Shown here: one piece after another, positions 7,089-14,080 of the stretch
Layout of the letters: each line of letters starts with the position of its first letter
Numbering within the stretch: position 1 is the stretch's first letter
Assembly: GCA_900554275.1 (NCBI GenBank)
Contig: USGS01000020.1
Span: 1-24,990, forward strand
Length of the DNA: 24,990 nt
Direction: 5' to 3'
Origin: an uncultured Eubacteriales bacterium
GTDB lineage: Bacteria > Bacillota > Clostridia > Oscillospirales > Oscillospiraceae
The notes under the pieces: model-generated
Database searches by the model: none
What the model was told of the DNA's origin: nothing
What the model saw: the letters and a program-made list of their open reading frames with translations, nothing else
Position numbers and translations under genes: made by a program

Positions 7089-7314
7089 TTACCGCAGGCA
7101 GGCGGTGAACACCACCCGGCCCTCCGTTGCTTCTGCCTTGATCCAGCCCCGGCATCATCACGTCCAGAATGATGGCGTCGTAGCTCCCCGCCACGGCGTA
7201 GTCATAGGCGCTCCGTTCGTCATACACCGCATCCACCGTGAACTGGTTCTTCTCAAACAGGAAGGTCAGCGCCTCCGTCAGATCCCGCTGATCCTCCGCG
7301 ATCAACAATCGCAT
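7089..7314 (-). pseudogene. Two-component system remnant: receiver domain joined to a kinase tail
   Basis: From 7314 the minus strand encodes the start of an OmpR-type response regulator: MRLLIAEDQRDL with the acidic pair E7-D8, and the phospho-acceptor D51 in IILDVMMPG. Homology stops just after residue 57, around 7142-7147. In another frame the following bases read IKAEATEGRVVFTACLR and stop (7089-7091), which resembles the last residues of a histidine kinase ATPase domain. An internal deletion that removed the rest of a regulator-kinase operon explains both ends. If translated from 7314, the frame would instead run on to 7045 through unrelated sequence. Not expected to be functional: the receiver lacks its last strands and helices, and there is no DNA-binding domain. 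Confidence 0.7.
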
Positions 7315-7483
7315 GGTATCACCCGCCTGTCATTGCGTTTTCCTGATTGTATCATATACGCTCTGCCTGAAGAAACCCTAAAGACATGGATTTTTACGTA
7401 TTCCACAAATTTTGATGCCGTATTGCAGCGACCTGCACAAAACAAAGATGCTTTAACGAAAAAAATATTCCGCCGCAGGGGGG

Positions 7484-7512
7484 TTGCTTTGTGAAATTTG
7501 TCGTGTTATACT
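7484..7512 (+). promoter_or_regulatory. Sigma-A promoter of the MATE gene
   Basis: TTGCTT (7484-7489), a 17-base spacer and TATACT (7507-7512) with an extended TGT. The leader of about 80 bases holds a small hairpin CGCGG/CCGCG near 7523-7540 that can also pair differently with a later GCGC; its role is unclear. The remaining 7315-7483 shows nothing I can name apart from a possible weak promoter for the regulator remnant. Confidence 0.55.
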
Positions 7513-7599
7513 ATGCCTTAAGCGCGGGAGATTTTCCGCGTTTTCCTGCGCCAATACGGCAAAAAACGGGAAAAATCATAACAACAGGAGGGTATGGCC

Positions 7600-8979
7600 A
7601 TGTCTGCTGCCACTCGCCGCCGGACGCTCACCGTAGAGATGACCTCCGGCTCTCTTTGGAAAAATATACTGCTGTTCAGCCTGCCGCTGATGGCGACCCA
7701 GGTGCTGGAGGTGCTGTTCAACCTCAGCGATGTGGCCATCGCCGGCAAATACGCCTACAATACCTACATCGCCCTGGGCTCGGTGGGCTCTACCACCACG
7801 CTGGTCTCCCTGTTCACCGGCCTGCTCATCGGCCTGGGCGGCGGCGTCAACGTGGCCGTGGCCCGTGGCCTGGGTATGGGCAGCGACGAGGATGTGGAGC
7901 ATACCAACCATTCCTCGCTGCTCATCTGCCTGTCCGCCGGTATCCTGACCTGTCTGGTCTGCGTGTTCTTCGCCGAGCCCATGCTCCGCCTGCTGAACAC
8001 CAAGGAGGAGTTCCTCCCCGGCGCGGTGCTGTACCTGAAGCTCTACGCCCTGGGCCTGCCCGCCATGGGCATCTACAACTGCGGAAACGGCATCCTCAGC
8101 GCCACCGGCGACACCAAGCGTCCCCTGATCTACCTCTCCGTGGCCGGCGTGCTGAACATGCTGCTGAACCTGTTCTTCGTCATTGGCTGCAACATGTCCG
8201 CCGAGGGCGTGGCCATCGCCAGCGCCATCGCCCAGTGGGTGTCCGCCATCCTCATCATGCTCCACCTGATGCACCGCAGGGACTGCTGCCGCATCGCGCT
8301 GACCAAGCTCCGCTTCCACCGATTGGCCTCCAAGCGGGTGCTGCTCATCGGCGTGCCCTCCGGGCTGCAAAACGCCATCTTCGCCGTGGCCAACCTGTTC
8401 GTCCAGGCGGGACTGAACTCCTTCGACGAGATCACCGTCTCCGGCGCGGCTGCCGCCGCCAATGCCGACACCCTGGTGTTCAACATGATGGCCGCGTTCT
8501 ACACCGCCTGCGCCAGCTTCGTCAGCCGCAACTGGGGCGCGGGCAGGAACGATCGCATCCGCAAGAGCTATTATATCAGTATGCTGTACGCCTCCATCGT
8601 GGGCGCGCTGGCCGGTGTGCTGCTGATCCTCTTCGGCCGCCAGTTCCTGGGCCTCTTTGCCGACAAGCCGGAGGTCATCGACGCCGGTGTGGACCGTCTG
8701 CGCATCATGGCCTTCTCCTATTTCATCGCCCCCCTGATGGACTGCAGCATCGCCGCCTCCCGCGGCCTGGGCCGCAGCGTCGCCCCCACCGTCATGGTCA
8801 TCATGGGCTCGTGCGTGTTCCGCGTGGTGTGGATCTACACCGTGTTCGCCTTCTTCCACACCATCACGTCCCTGTATCTGTTGTATATCGTCTCGTGGAT
8901 CATCACCGGCGTGGCCGAGGCCATCTATTTCCGCATGAGCTACAAGAAGTATGTCCTGGAAAGGTCCATGACCTGGTGA
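7600..8979 (+). CDS. MATE family efflux transporter
   Basis: The 459-residue product has about twelve membrane segments in two homologous halves and typical MATE features: GSLWKNILLFSLPLMATQVLEVLFNLSDVAIAG at the start of the first half, then NCGNGILSATGDTKRPLIY, and the matching second-half segments RVLLIGVPSGLQNAIFAVANLFVQ and ASRGLGRSVAPTVMVIMG. MATE proteins export cationic drugs or metabolites using a sodium or proton gradient. Two in-frame ATGs are six bases apart; the second (7600) is chosen because AGGAGG at 7586-7591 gives an 8-base spacing. It is a single-gene unit with its own promoter and a strong terminator at 8996-9022. Substrate unknown. Confidence 0.92.
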   Translation: MSAATRRRTLTVEMTSGSLWKNILLFSLPLMATQVLEVLFNLSDVAIAGKYAYNTYIALGSVGSTTTLVSLFTGLLIGLGGGVNVAVARGLGMGSDEDVEHTNHSSLLICLSAGILTCLVCVFFAEPMLRLLNTKEEFLPGAVLYLKLYALGLPAMGIYNCGNGILSATGDTKRPLIYLSVAGVLNMLLNLFFVIGCNMSAEGVAIASAIAQWVSAILIMLHLMHRRDCCRIALTKLRFHRLASKRVLLIGVPSGLQNAIFAVANLFVQAGLNSFDEITVSGAAAAANADTLVFNMMAAFYTACASFVSRNWGAGRNDRIRKSYYISMLYASIVGALAGVLLILFGRQFLGLFADKPEVIDAGVDRLRIMAFSYFIAPLMDCSIAASRGLGRSVAPTVMVIMGSCVFRVVWIYTVFAFFHTITSLYLLYIVSWIITGVAEAIYFRMSYKKYVLERSMTW

Positions 8980-8995
8980 CAGATATGTGCACTTC

Positions 8996-9022
8996 AAAAA
9001 ACCGCCCAGAGGGCGGTTTTTT
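8996..9022 (+). terminator. Terminator after the MATE gene
   Basis: AAAAAACCGCCC pairs with GGGCGGTTTTTT across AGA (12 pairs). It is a textbook rho-independent terminator 16 bases after the MATE stop. Confidence 0.9.
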
Positions 9023-9110
9023 CATGCCCCGAAACGCACCGTTGTGGAATTGCACAGGAAAACCCATCCAAGACGTGCACGAGTATGAATATTCACTAAA
9101 TATGCAAATT

Positions 9111-9129
9111 ATCGGATAAATATTCACAT
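9111..9129 (+). promoter_or_regulatory. Possible ARG box (ArgR/AhrC operator)
   Basis: CGGATAAATATTCACA aligns with the arginine-repressor box WNTGAATWWWWATTCANW: the right half ATTCA is exact and the left half matches 3 of 5. A second palindrome TGAATATTCA (9086-9095) lies 25 bases upstream. Both end just before the -35 box at 9136. The match is imperfect and rests on pattern only. Confidence 0.3.
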
Positions 9130-9135
9130 AAACCC

Positions 9136-9164
9136 TTGACTTTGCGGACAACCGGTGGTAAAGT
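9136..9164 (+). promoter_or_regulatory. Sigma-A promoter of the amino-acid transport operon
   Basis: TTGACT (9136-9141), 17 bases and TAAAGT (9159-9164). It gives a leader of about 190 bases before the binding-protein gene, which contains a GC-rich hairpin (CGGCGGA / TCCGCCG, about 9189-9211) and a small leader ORF. Confidence 0.65.
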
Positions 9165-9229
9165 ATGCAGCATCAACAAGAGCTGCACGGCGGAACGCTC
9201 CCCGCTCCGCCGCAAAGGAGGCCTGCCGC

Positions 9230-9310
9230 ATGAAAACACAGAGTCCCGGAAAGCCGTGTCTCGCTGTATTGCTGCGACGACGACATTCCCGCCGCCGCTG
9301 CGGTGCATAA
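9230..9310 (+). CDS. Candidate arginine-rich leader peptide (26 codons)
   Basis: An AAAGGAGG site (9214-9221) stands 8 bases before an ATG that opens a 26-codon ORF ending in TAA at 9308-9310. The ribosome site is as strong as that of any real gene here. Six of 11 consecutive codons are arginine (LLRRRHSRRRC), written as three CGA codons and then three CGC codons. The ORF lies wholly in the leader of an amino-acid ABC transport operon, 50 bases before the binding-protein start. Such peptides elsewhere couple ribosome stalling on scarce codons to expression of downstream genes. No clear terminator or antiterminator pair is visible between the ORF and 9361. Control could therefore act on translation start (the direct repeat GATATACG at 9338-9345 and 9350-9357 flanks the AAAGG ribosome site) or not at all. 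Confidence 0.45.
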   Translation: MKTQSPGKPCLAVLLRRRHSRRRCGA

Positions 9311-9360
9311 CGACAACGATATATAAAAAATATACACGATATACGAAAGGATATACGATC

Positions 9361-10248
9361 ATGAAAAAGCTCATCTCCATGCTGCTGGCGCTGGTCATGG
9401 CCCTGTCTCTGGTGGCCTGCGGCGCAAAGAACGATACCAAGACCGACGATACCACGCCCACCGATGCCGATGCCACGCCTACCAATGCCCTGGAGCAGAT
9501 CAAGGCCGCCGGTGTGCTGACCGTGGCCCTCAGCCCCGACTTCTCCCCCATGGAGTTCGTGGACTCCTCCAAGACCGGCCAGGATCAGTATGTGGGCTTT
9601 GACATCACCCTGGCCAAGTACATCGCCGAGAACCTGGGTGTGGAGCTGGTCATCGAGCCCATGGGCTTCGATGCCAGTCAGACCGCCGTCTACACCGGCG
9701 CTGTGCCCATGTCCATCTCCGGCTACTCCTGGACCGAGGACAGAGCCCAGAACTATGAGCTGAGCGACTACTACTACGCCGGCGAAAACGAGACGAGACA
9801 GGCCCTGCTCATCAAGAAGGAGAACGCCGATAAGTACACCTCTCCCGAGGCTCTGGCCGGCCAGGACGTGGGCGCCCAGAACGCCTCCCTCCAGATGCAG
9901 CTGGTCACTGAGCAGCTGACCGACGCCAACCCCGTCTCCATCGGTGACATCACCGTGGGCGTTATGGAGCTGAAGAGCGGCAACATAGAGGCCCTGGCCG
10001 TGGCCTACGGCAACGCGGAGATGATCGTCGACGCCAACCCCGACCTGGCCATCTGCACCTGGGAGTTTGATGTGAAGGCTGAGTATTCCGCCAACGTCAT
10101 CATGATGCAGAAGGGCGAGACCGAGCTGCTGGAGGCCGTCAACGCCATTCTGGCCCAGGCCAAGGAGGCCAACCTCTACGATGGCTGGTACAAGGATGCC
10201 GTGGAGCTGGGCAAGAGCGAGAACGCGCAGGAGCTGACCCTGGGCTGA
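9361..10248 (+). CDS. Amino-acid ABC transporter substrate-binding lipoprotein
   Basis: The 295-residue product has a lipoprotein signal (MKKLISMLLALVMALSLVAC, Cys20), a Thr/Asp-rich linker, and then the SBP family 3 fold: AAGVLTVALSPDFSPMEFVD, YVGFDITLAKYIAENLGVELVIEPMGFD, and PMSISGYSWTEDRAQNYELSDYYYAGENETRQALL. This family binds polar or charged amino acids outside the cell and passes them to a HisM/HisQ-type permease. It is gene 1 of an operon with permease, ATPase and M20 amidohydrolase. An AAAGG site precedes the ATG at 9361, and the signal peptide fixes the start even though the frame is open further upstream. The Arg-rich leader ORF and possible ARG box hint at arginine or a related amino acid, but the binding residues do not prove it. 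Confidence 0.9.
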   Translation: MKKLISMLLALVMALSLVACGAKNDTKTDDTTPTDADATPTNALEQIKAAGVLTVALSPDFSPMEFVDSSKTGQDQYVGFDITLAKYIAENLGVELVIEPMGFDASQTAVYTGAVPMSISGYSWTEDRAQNYELSDYYYAGENETRQALLIKKENADKYTSPEALAGQDVGAQNASLQMQLVTEQLTDANPVSIGDITVGVMELKSGNIEALAVAYGNAEMIVDANPDLAICTWEFDVKAEYSANVIMMQKGETELLEAVNAILAQAKEANLYDGWYKDAVELGKSENAQELTLG

Positions 10249-10263
10249 TGCCGATACACGATC

Positions 10264-10296
10264 CGGCGGCGGGTACAGACGCTGTATCCGCCGCCG
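10264..10296 (+). other. Intercistronic hairpin after the binding-protein gene
   Basis: CGGCGGCGGGTACAG pairs with CTGTATCCGCCGCCG (15 pairs, one G-T) across a 3-base loop. No T-run follows, so it is not a terminator. Its place between binding-protein and permease genes fits a 3' stabiliser that raises binding-protein mRNA over the membrane components. Confidence 0.6.
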
Positions 10297-10322
10297 TACA
10301 GGACTAAGACGAGGAAACCACC

Positions 10323-11054
10323 ATGAAATTCATCGACTTTGAAAAGCTGACCGCCCTGTTCCTGAAATACTGGGACAAGTTTCTCATCGACGGCGTGGAG
10401 TACACCCTGGCCCTGGCGGCCATCACCGTGGCCTTCGGCACGGTGTTCGCCTCCGTGCTGGCCCTGATGAAGATGTCCAAGATCCCGCCTCTGCGCTGGC
10501 TCTCCACCATCTACATTGAGATCATCCGCGGCACGCCCATGCTGCTGCAGCTCTACTTCTTCTATTTCGGCCTGCCCATGCTGATCCCGGCCCTGACGAA
10601 GCAGAAATTCCTCTGCATCGCCATCGCTCTCGTCTCCAACAGTGCAGCCTACGTGTCCGAGGTCATCCGTTCCGGCATCCAGGCCGTTGACCCCGGCCAG
10701 AAGGAGGCGGCCCTGAGCCTGGGCTTCAGCGACAGCAAGGCCATGTGGTTTGTGGTCGTTCCCCAGGCAGTAAAGAACATCCTGCCTGCGCTGGGCAACG
10801 AGTTCATCATGATCATCAAGGACACCTCCCTGGGCTCTACGTTCTTCATCGGCGACCTGATGACCCAGTACCTGGTGGTCAAGGGCGCGACATACCTGCC
10901 CATTGAGCCGCTGGTCATTGTGGGCGTCATCTACTTCATCATGACCTTTGTCCTCAGCAAGGTGTTCGGCCACTTTGAAAAGAAGCTGCAGCGGGCCGAC
11001 CGGCACACGGACTACGGCCATAAGCGGAAGCAGCAGCGGGAGGCGGTGATCTGA
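10323..11054 (+). CDS. Amino-acid ABC transporter permease (HisM/GlnP family)
   Basis: This 243-residue membrane protein has about five membrane segments and the MetI-like permease core. The cytoplasmic EAA loop that docks the ATPase is visible in VIRSGIQAVDPGQKEAALSLGFSD, and the usual N-terminal elements GVEYTLALAAITVAFG and YIEIIRGTPMLLQLYFFYFGLP are present. The family normally works as a dimer between the binding protein and a GlnQ-type ATPase, which are its direct neighbours. The start at 10323 follows GAGGAAAC. Its stop overlaps the ATG of the ATPase gene by one base (TGATG), so the two are translationally coupled. The basic, His/Arg-rich C-terminal tail (DRHTDYGHKRKQQREAV) is unremarkable. 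Confidence 0.93.
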   Translation: MKFIDFEKLTALFLKYWDKFLIDGVEYTLALAAITVAFGTVFASVLALMKMSKIPPLRWLSTIYIEIIRGTPMLLQLYFFYFGLPMLIPALTKQKFLCIAIALVSNSAAYVSEVIRSGIQAVDPGQKEAALSLGFSDSKAMWFVVVPQAVKNILPALGNEFIMIIKDTSLGSTFFIGDLMTQYLVVKGATYLPIEPLVIVGVIYFIMTFVLSKVFGHFEKKLQRADRHTDYGHKRKQQREAVI

Positions 11055-11794
11055 TGTCACAGAAGCTCATCCAGGTCAAGGACCTGAAGAAATACTACAA
11101 CGGCGGCGACGTCAAGGCCCTGGACGGCGTCACGGTGGACATCTGCAAGGGCGACGTGATGGCGGTCATCGGCCCATCCGGCGGCGGTAAAAGCACATTC
11201 CTCCGCAGCCTGAACCTGCTGGAAACGCCCACCTCCGGCTCGATCATCTTCGACGGCGTGGACATCACCGGCAAAAAGGTGGACCTGCCCCTCCACCGTC
11301 AGAAGATGGGCATGGTGTTCCAGCATTTCAATCTGTTCCCCAATAAGACGGTGCTGGACAACCTGACCATGGCCCCCATCAAGATCAAAAAGACACCCAA
11401 GGCAGAGGCGGAGGCCAAAGCCATGGCCCTGCTGCAAAGAGTGGGTCTGGCTGACCGTGCCGGCGACTACCCCGCCCAGCTCTCCGGCGGCCAGAAGCAG
11501 CGCGTGGCCATTGTCCGCGCCCTGGCCATGGAGCCTGAGGTCATGCTCTTCGACGAGCCCACCTCCGCCCTCGACCCCGAGATGGTGGGCGAGGTGCTGG
11601 AGGTCATGAAGGAGCTGGCCCAGTCCGGCATGACCATGGTGGTGGTCACCCATGAGATGAATTTCGCCAAGGAGGTGGGCAGCCGCGTGCTGTTCATGGA
11701 CGCCGGCAAAATCGGCGAGCAGGGCACGCCGGAGGAGGTATTCTCCCACCCCCAGAGCGCCCGGCTGCAGGATTTTCTGAAAAAGGTACTGTGA
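11054..11794 (+). CDS. Amino-acid ABC transporter ATP-binding protein (GlnQ type)
   Basis: All ABC ATPase motifs are intact in 246 residues: Walker A GPSGGGKST (40-48), Q-loop Q90, signature LSGGQ (143-147), Walker B VMLFDEP (163-169), D-loop SALD and switch H200. The protein closest in pattern is GlnQ/ArtP/HisP, which energises uptake of polar amino acids and works on the inner face of the membrane. It overlaps the permease gene by one base and is followed 10 bases later by the M20 amidohydrolase, so all belong to one transcript. GlnQ-type proteins serve several amino acids, and the sequence does not distinguish glutamine from arginine or others. Confidence 0.95.
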   Translation: MSQKLIQVKDLKKYYNGGDVKALDGVTVDICKGDVMAVIGPSGGGKSTFLRSLNLLETPTSGSIIFDGVDITGKKVDLPLHRQKMGMVFQHFNLFPNKTVLDNLTMAPIKIKKTPKAEAEAKAMALLQRVGLADRAGDYPAQLSGGQKQRVAIVRALAMEPEVMLFDEPTSALDPEMVGEVLEVMKELAQSGMTMVVVTHEMNFAKEVGSRVLFMDAGKIGEQGTPEEVFSHPQSARLQDFLKKVL

Positions 11795-11804
11795 GGTATT
11801 TCCT

Positions 11805-13235
11805 ATGAACGAAGCAAAAAAGGCGGCACTGGCCGCCATTGATGAAAAGAAGGATCTGATCGCCCAGGTGGCGGATGCCGTTTGGGATTACGCGGAGCTA
11901 TCCATGCAGGAGGTCAAGTCCGCCGCCCTCTTCGTGAAGGTGCTGAAGGCGGAGGGCTTCCAGGTGGAGGAGGGCATCTGCAATATCCCCACCGCCTTTT
12001 CCGCCTCCTACGGCAGCGGCAAGCCGGTCATCGGCTTCCTGGCGGAGTATGACGCCCTGTCCGGCCTGTCCCAGGCTGCGGGCAGCACGGAGTACCACGA
12101 GCTGGTCAAGGGCGGCTGCGGCCACGGCTGCGGCCATAACCTGCTGGGCGCCGGCGCGATGGCCGCCGCCATCGGCATGAAGCACTACCTGGAGCAGACC
12201 GGCTGCCCCGGCACAGTGATCCTCTACGGCTGCCCCGGCGAGGAGGGCGTGGCCTCCAAGGCGTACATGGCCCGCGAGGGCCTGTGGTACGGTTTGGACG
12301 CGGCGCTGACGTGGCACGCCGGCGACTGCAACGAGGTGGCCACCGGCTCCACCAACTCCTGCATTCAGATGCTCTACACCTTCCACGGTCTGGCTTCCCA
12401 GGCGTCCACCGCCCCGGAGCGGGGACGCAGCGCCCTGGACGCCGTGGAGCTGATGAACGTGGGCGTCCAGTTCCTGCGGGAGCATATGCCCCACGATGCC
12501 CGCGTCCACTACTCCATCCTGGATGCCGGCGGCGCCAGCCCTAACGTGGTCCAGCACCAGGCCAGCGTCCTCTACATGATCCGCTCCAACTTTGTCAAGG
12601 ACTGCATGGCCCTCCACCAGCGGGTGGATAAGATCGCCCAGGGCGCGGCCCTGATGACCGACACCACCATCGAGCGCCGCTTTGTGGACGGCCTGTCCGA
12701 CACCGTCTGCAACCACGCGCTGGAGAAGCTGCTCTACGACAATTTCGCCCAGCTGGGCGTGCCGGAATGCACCCCCCAGGAGCACGAGTTCATGGAGAAG
12801 CTGTCCGCCACCTATGACGGCAGCGATGTGCCCGGCGGTGTGGGCGCCCACAGCGACCCCGCCTTTGCCGAGCAGGTCAAGGCCCTGCAGACCAGCCATT
12901 TCAACGATTTTCTCATGCCCCTGTATCAGGGCCCGGCCTTCAACGCCGGCTCTACCGATGTGGGCGACGTGAGCTACCAGTGCCCTACCGCCCAGATCCA
13001 CCTGGCGGTGTGGCCCAATAACGTCCCCTGCCACAGCTGGCAGGTGGTCTCCTGCAACAAGACGCCCCTGGCCCATAAGGCCACCGTCCACGCGGGCAAG
13101 GTGCTGTGCGCCGCCGCTATCGACCTGCTGAACCAGCCGGAGCTGCTGGCCCAGGCCAAGGCGGAGTTCCTCAAGCGCACTGCCGGCGGCTATATCTGCC
13201 CCATCCCGCCGGACGCCGTGGCAGCCGTCCTGTAA
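11805..13235 (+). CDS. M20 family amidohydrolase, AbgB-like
   Basis: The 476-residue enzyme is a metal-dependent M20 peptidase/amidohydrolase. Visible motifs are AEYDALSGLSQAAG (80-93), the metal site GCGHGCGHNLLG (104-115), PGEEG (144-148) and the WHAGD histidine H171. The length and the DALSGLSQAAG/GHGCGHN pattern resemble AbgB (aminobenzoyl-glutamate utilisation) and related N-acyl-amino-acid hydrolases more than ArgE or DapE. In this operon it would cut an amide or acyl bond of a substrate brought in by the ABC transporter, releasing an amino acid. The start at 11805 follows a GAGG site and lies 10 bases after the ATPase stop. The true substrate is open: p-aminobenzoyl-glutamate, a dipeptide or an acylated amino acid. 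Confidence 0.88.
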   Translation: MNEAKKAALAAIDEKKDLIAQVADAVWDYAELSMQEVKSAALFVKVLKAEGFQVEEGICNIPTAFSASYGSGKPVIGFLAEYDALSGLSQAAGSTEYHELVKGGCGHGCGHNLLGAGAMAAAIGMKHYLEQTGCPGTVILYGCPGEEGVASKAYMAREGLWYGLDAALTWHAGDCNEVATGSTNSCIQMLYTFHGLASQASTAPERGRSALDAVELMNVGVQFLREHMPHDARVHYSILDAGGASPNVVQHQASVLYMIRSNFVKDCMALHQRVDKIAQGAALMTDTTIERRFVDGLSDTVCNHALEKLLYDNFAQLGVPECTPQEHEFMEKLSATYDGSDVPGGVGAHSDPAFAEQVKALQTSHFNDFLMPLYQGPAFNAGSTDVGDVSYQCPTAQIHLAVWPNNVPCHSWQVVSCNKTPLAHKATVHAGKVLCAAAIDLLNQPELLAQAKAEFLKRTAGGYICPIPPDAVAAVL

Positions 13236-13248
13236 GATCGTATATATG

Positions 13249-13283
13249 AAAAGAAGAGGACCGCGCCGCGGCCCTCTTCTTTT
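13249..13283. terminator. Bidirectional terminator between the operon and the lipoprotein gene
   Basis: AAAAGAAGAGG plus CCGC pairs with GCGG plus CCTCTTCTTTT, with one mismatch. Poly-T on both strands lets it serve the operon from the left and the convergent lipoprotein gene from the right. Confidence 0.85.
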
Positions 13284-13291
13284 GCTTATGT

Positions 13292-14002
13292 TTACAGTGC
13301 GTAGAACAGCTTTGCCATCTCCGCCGTCACGTTCTCCTTGAAGCTGCACAGCGTCACGCAGTAGACGTAGTTCCCTGTTTTCAGGTATATCATCTGCTCG
13401 TACAGCGCCGTGCCGTCCCGCTCCGCCGTCACCGCCACCGCCGGGCAGCTCTCTGTCCCGGCAAAGTCGGCGGCGGTGGTCTGGGCTGTCACGTTTTCAT
13501 AACCGTAGGCGGTCAGCGTGTCTGCCACCTCCGCCGACGCGATCTCCGCGTACTCCTGCGGGCTGACCGTCGTTCCGCTCACCAGCCCCAGGTTCTGGAT
13601 CACCACGTTCATCACCATCAGTCCGTCGGTAGACACGGCGTACATATCAAAAATGCTGGGATCGTCCGCCAGCGCGGCCTTCACGTCCGCGTTGTCCGTG
13701 CCATCGGCCAGTGCGCCGTTCAGCTCCGCCATCTGCTCCGCGGTATAGAATACCCAGCCCTCGTCCAGCCTGCAGCCGATGCCGGCGAACTCGTTGGTGT
13801 AAACGCCGCCGTTGACGCTGCCCTGTGCGCCGTCCGTATCGTCCGTCCCCGCCTGCACCTGCCCCGCGGCGTCGCTCTCCGCAGCGCCAGGCTGCACCGT
13901 GCCCGCTGTGTCCGGTTGGTCCGCCGGGGTCACCTTGCTGCCGCAGCCCGCTATGGTCCATACCATCAGCGCCGCCAGCAGCAGGGAAATATACCGTTTC
14001 AT
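13292..14002 (-). CDS. Lipoprotein of unknown function
   Basis: The 236-residue product begins with a lipoprotein signal (MKRYISLLLAALMVWTIAGC, lipid-bearing Cys20). An Ala/Gly/Asp/Gln-rich linker to about residue 70 is followed by a compact domain (VYTNEFAGIGCRLDEGWVFYT... to the end) with alternating strands and helices. The pattern around GIGCRLDEGWVFYTAEQMAELNG recalls small secreted proteins common in Oscillospiraceae, but I cannot name a family. The start at 14002 is chosen over 14029 because GGGAGGTG stands before it. It has its own promoter (14042-14070) and shares the bidirectional terminator at 13249-13283. It acts at the outer face of the membrane; its function is unknown. Confidence 0.8.
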   Translation of the reverse strand: MKRYISLLLAALMVWTIAGCGSKVTPADQPDTAGTVQPGAAESDAAGQVQAGTDDTDGAQGSVNGGVYTNEFAGIGCRLDEGWVFYTAEQMAELNGALADGTDNADVKAALADDPSIFDMYAVSTDGLMVMNVVIQNLGLVSGTTVSPQEYAEIASAEVADTLTAYGYENVTAQTTAADFAGTESCPAVAVTAERDGTALYEQMIYLKTGNYVYCVTLCSFKENVTAEMAKLFYAL

Positions 14003-14041
14003 CGCCGCACCTCCCTGTGGTATCTTCATCTATCCGACCTC

Positions 14042-14070
14042 ATTCTACCATCTCTGCCGCAAAATGGCAA
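14042..14070 (-). promoter_or_regulatory. Sigma-A promoter of the lipoprotein gene
   Basis: On the minus strand TTGCCA (14065-14070), 17 bases and TAGAAT (14042-14047) with an extended TGG. It begins 11 bases beyond the end of the nuclease gene, so the R-M cassette stops exactly where this native promoter starts. Confidence 0.65.
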
Positions 14071-14080
14071 GTGACAGCTG

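Noticed and set aside
7576..8997. Long minus-strand frame of 473 codons opposite the MATE gene
   Set aside because: A shadow frame caused by GC-rich third positions; it is rich in Gly, His, Gln and Asp with no domain pattern. The plus strand encodes a clear MATE protein.
9136..9360. N-terminal extension of the binding protein to 9136
   Set aside because: It starts in the promoter -35 box, and the lipoprotein signal requires the start at 9361.
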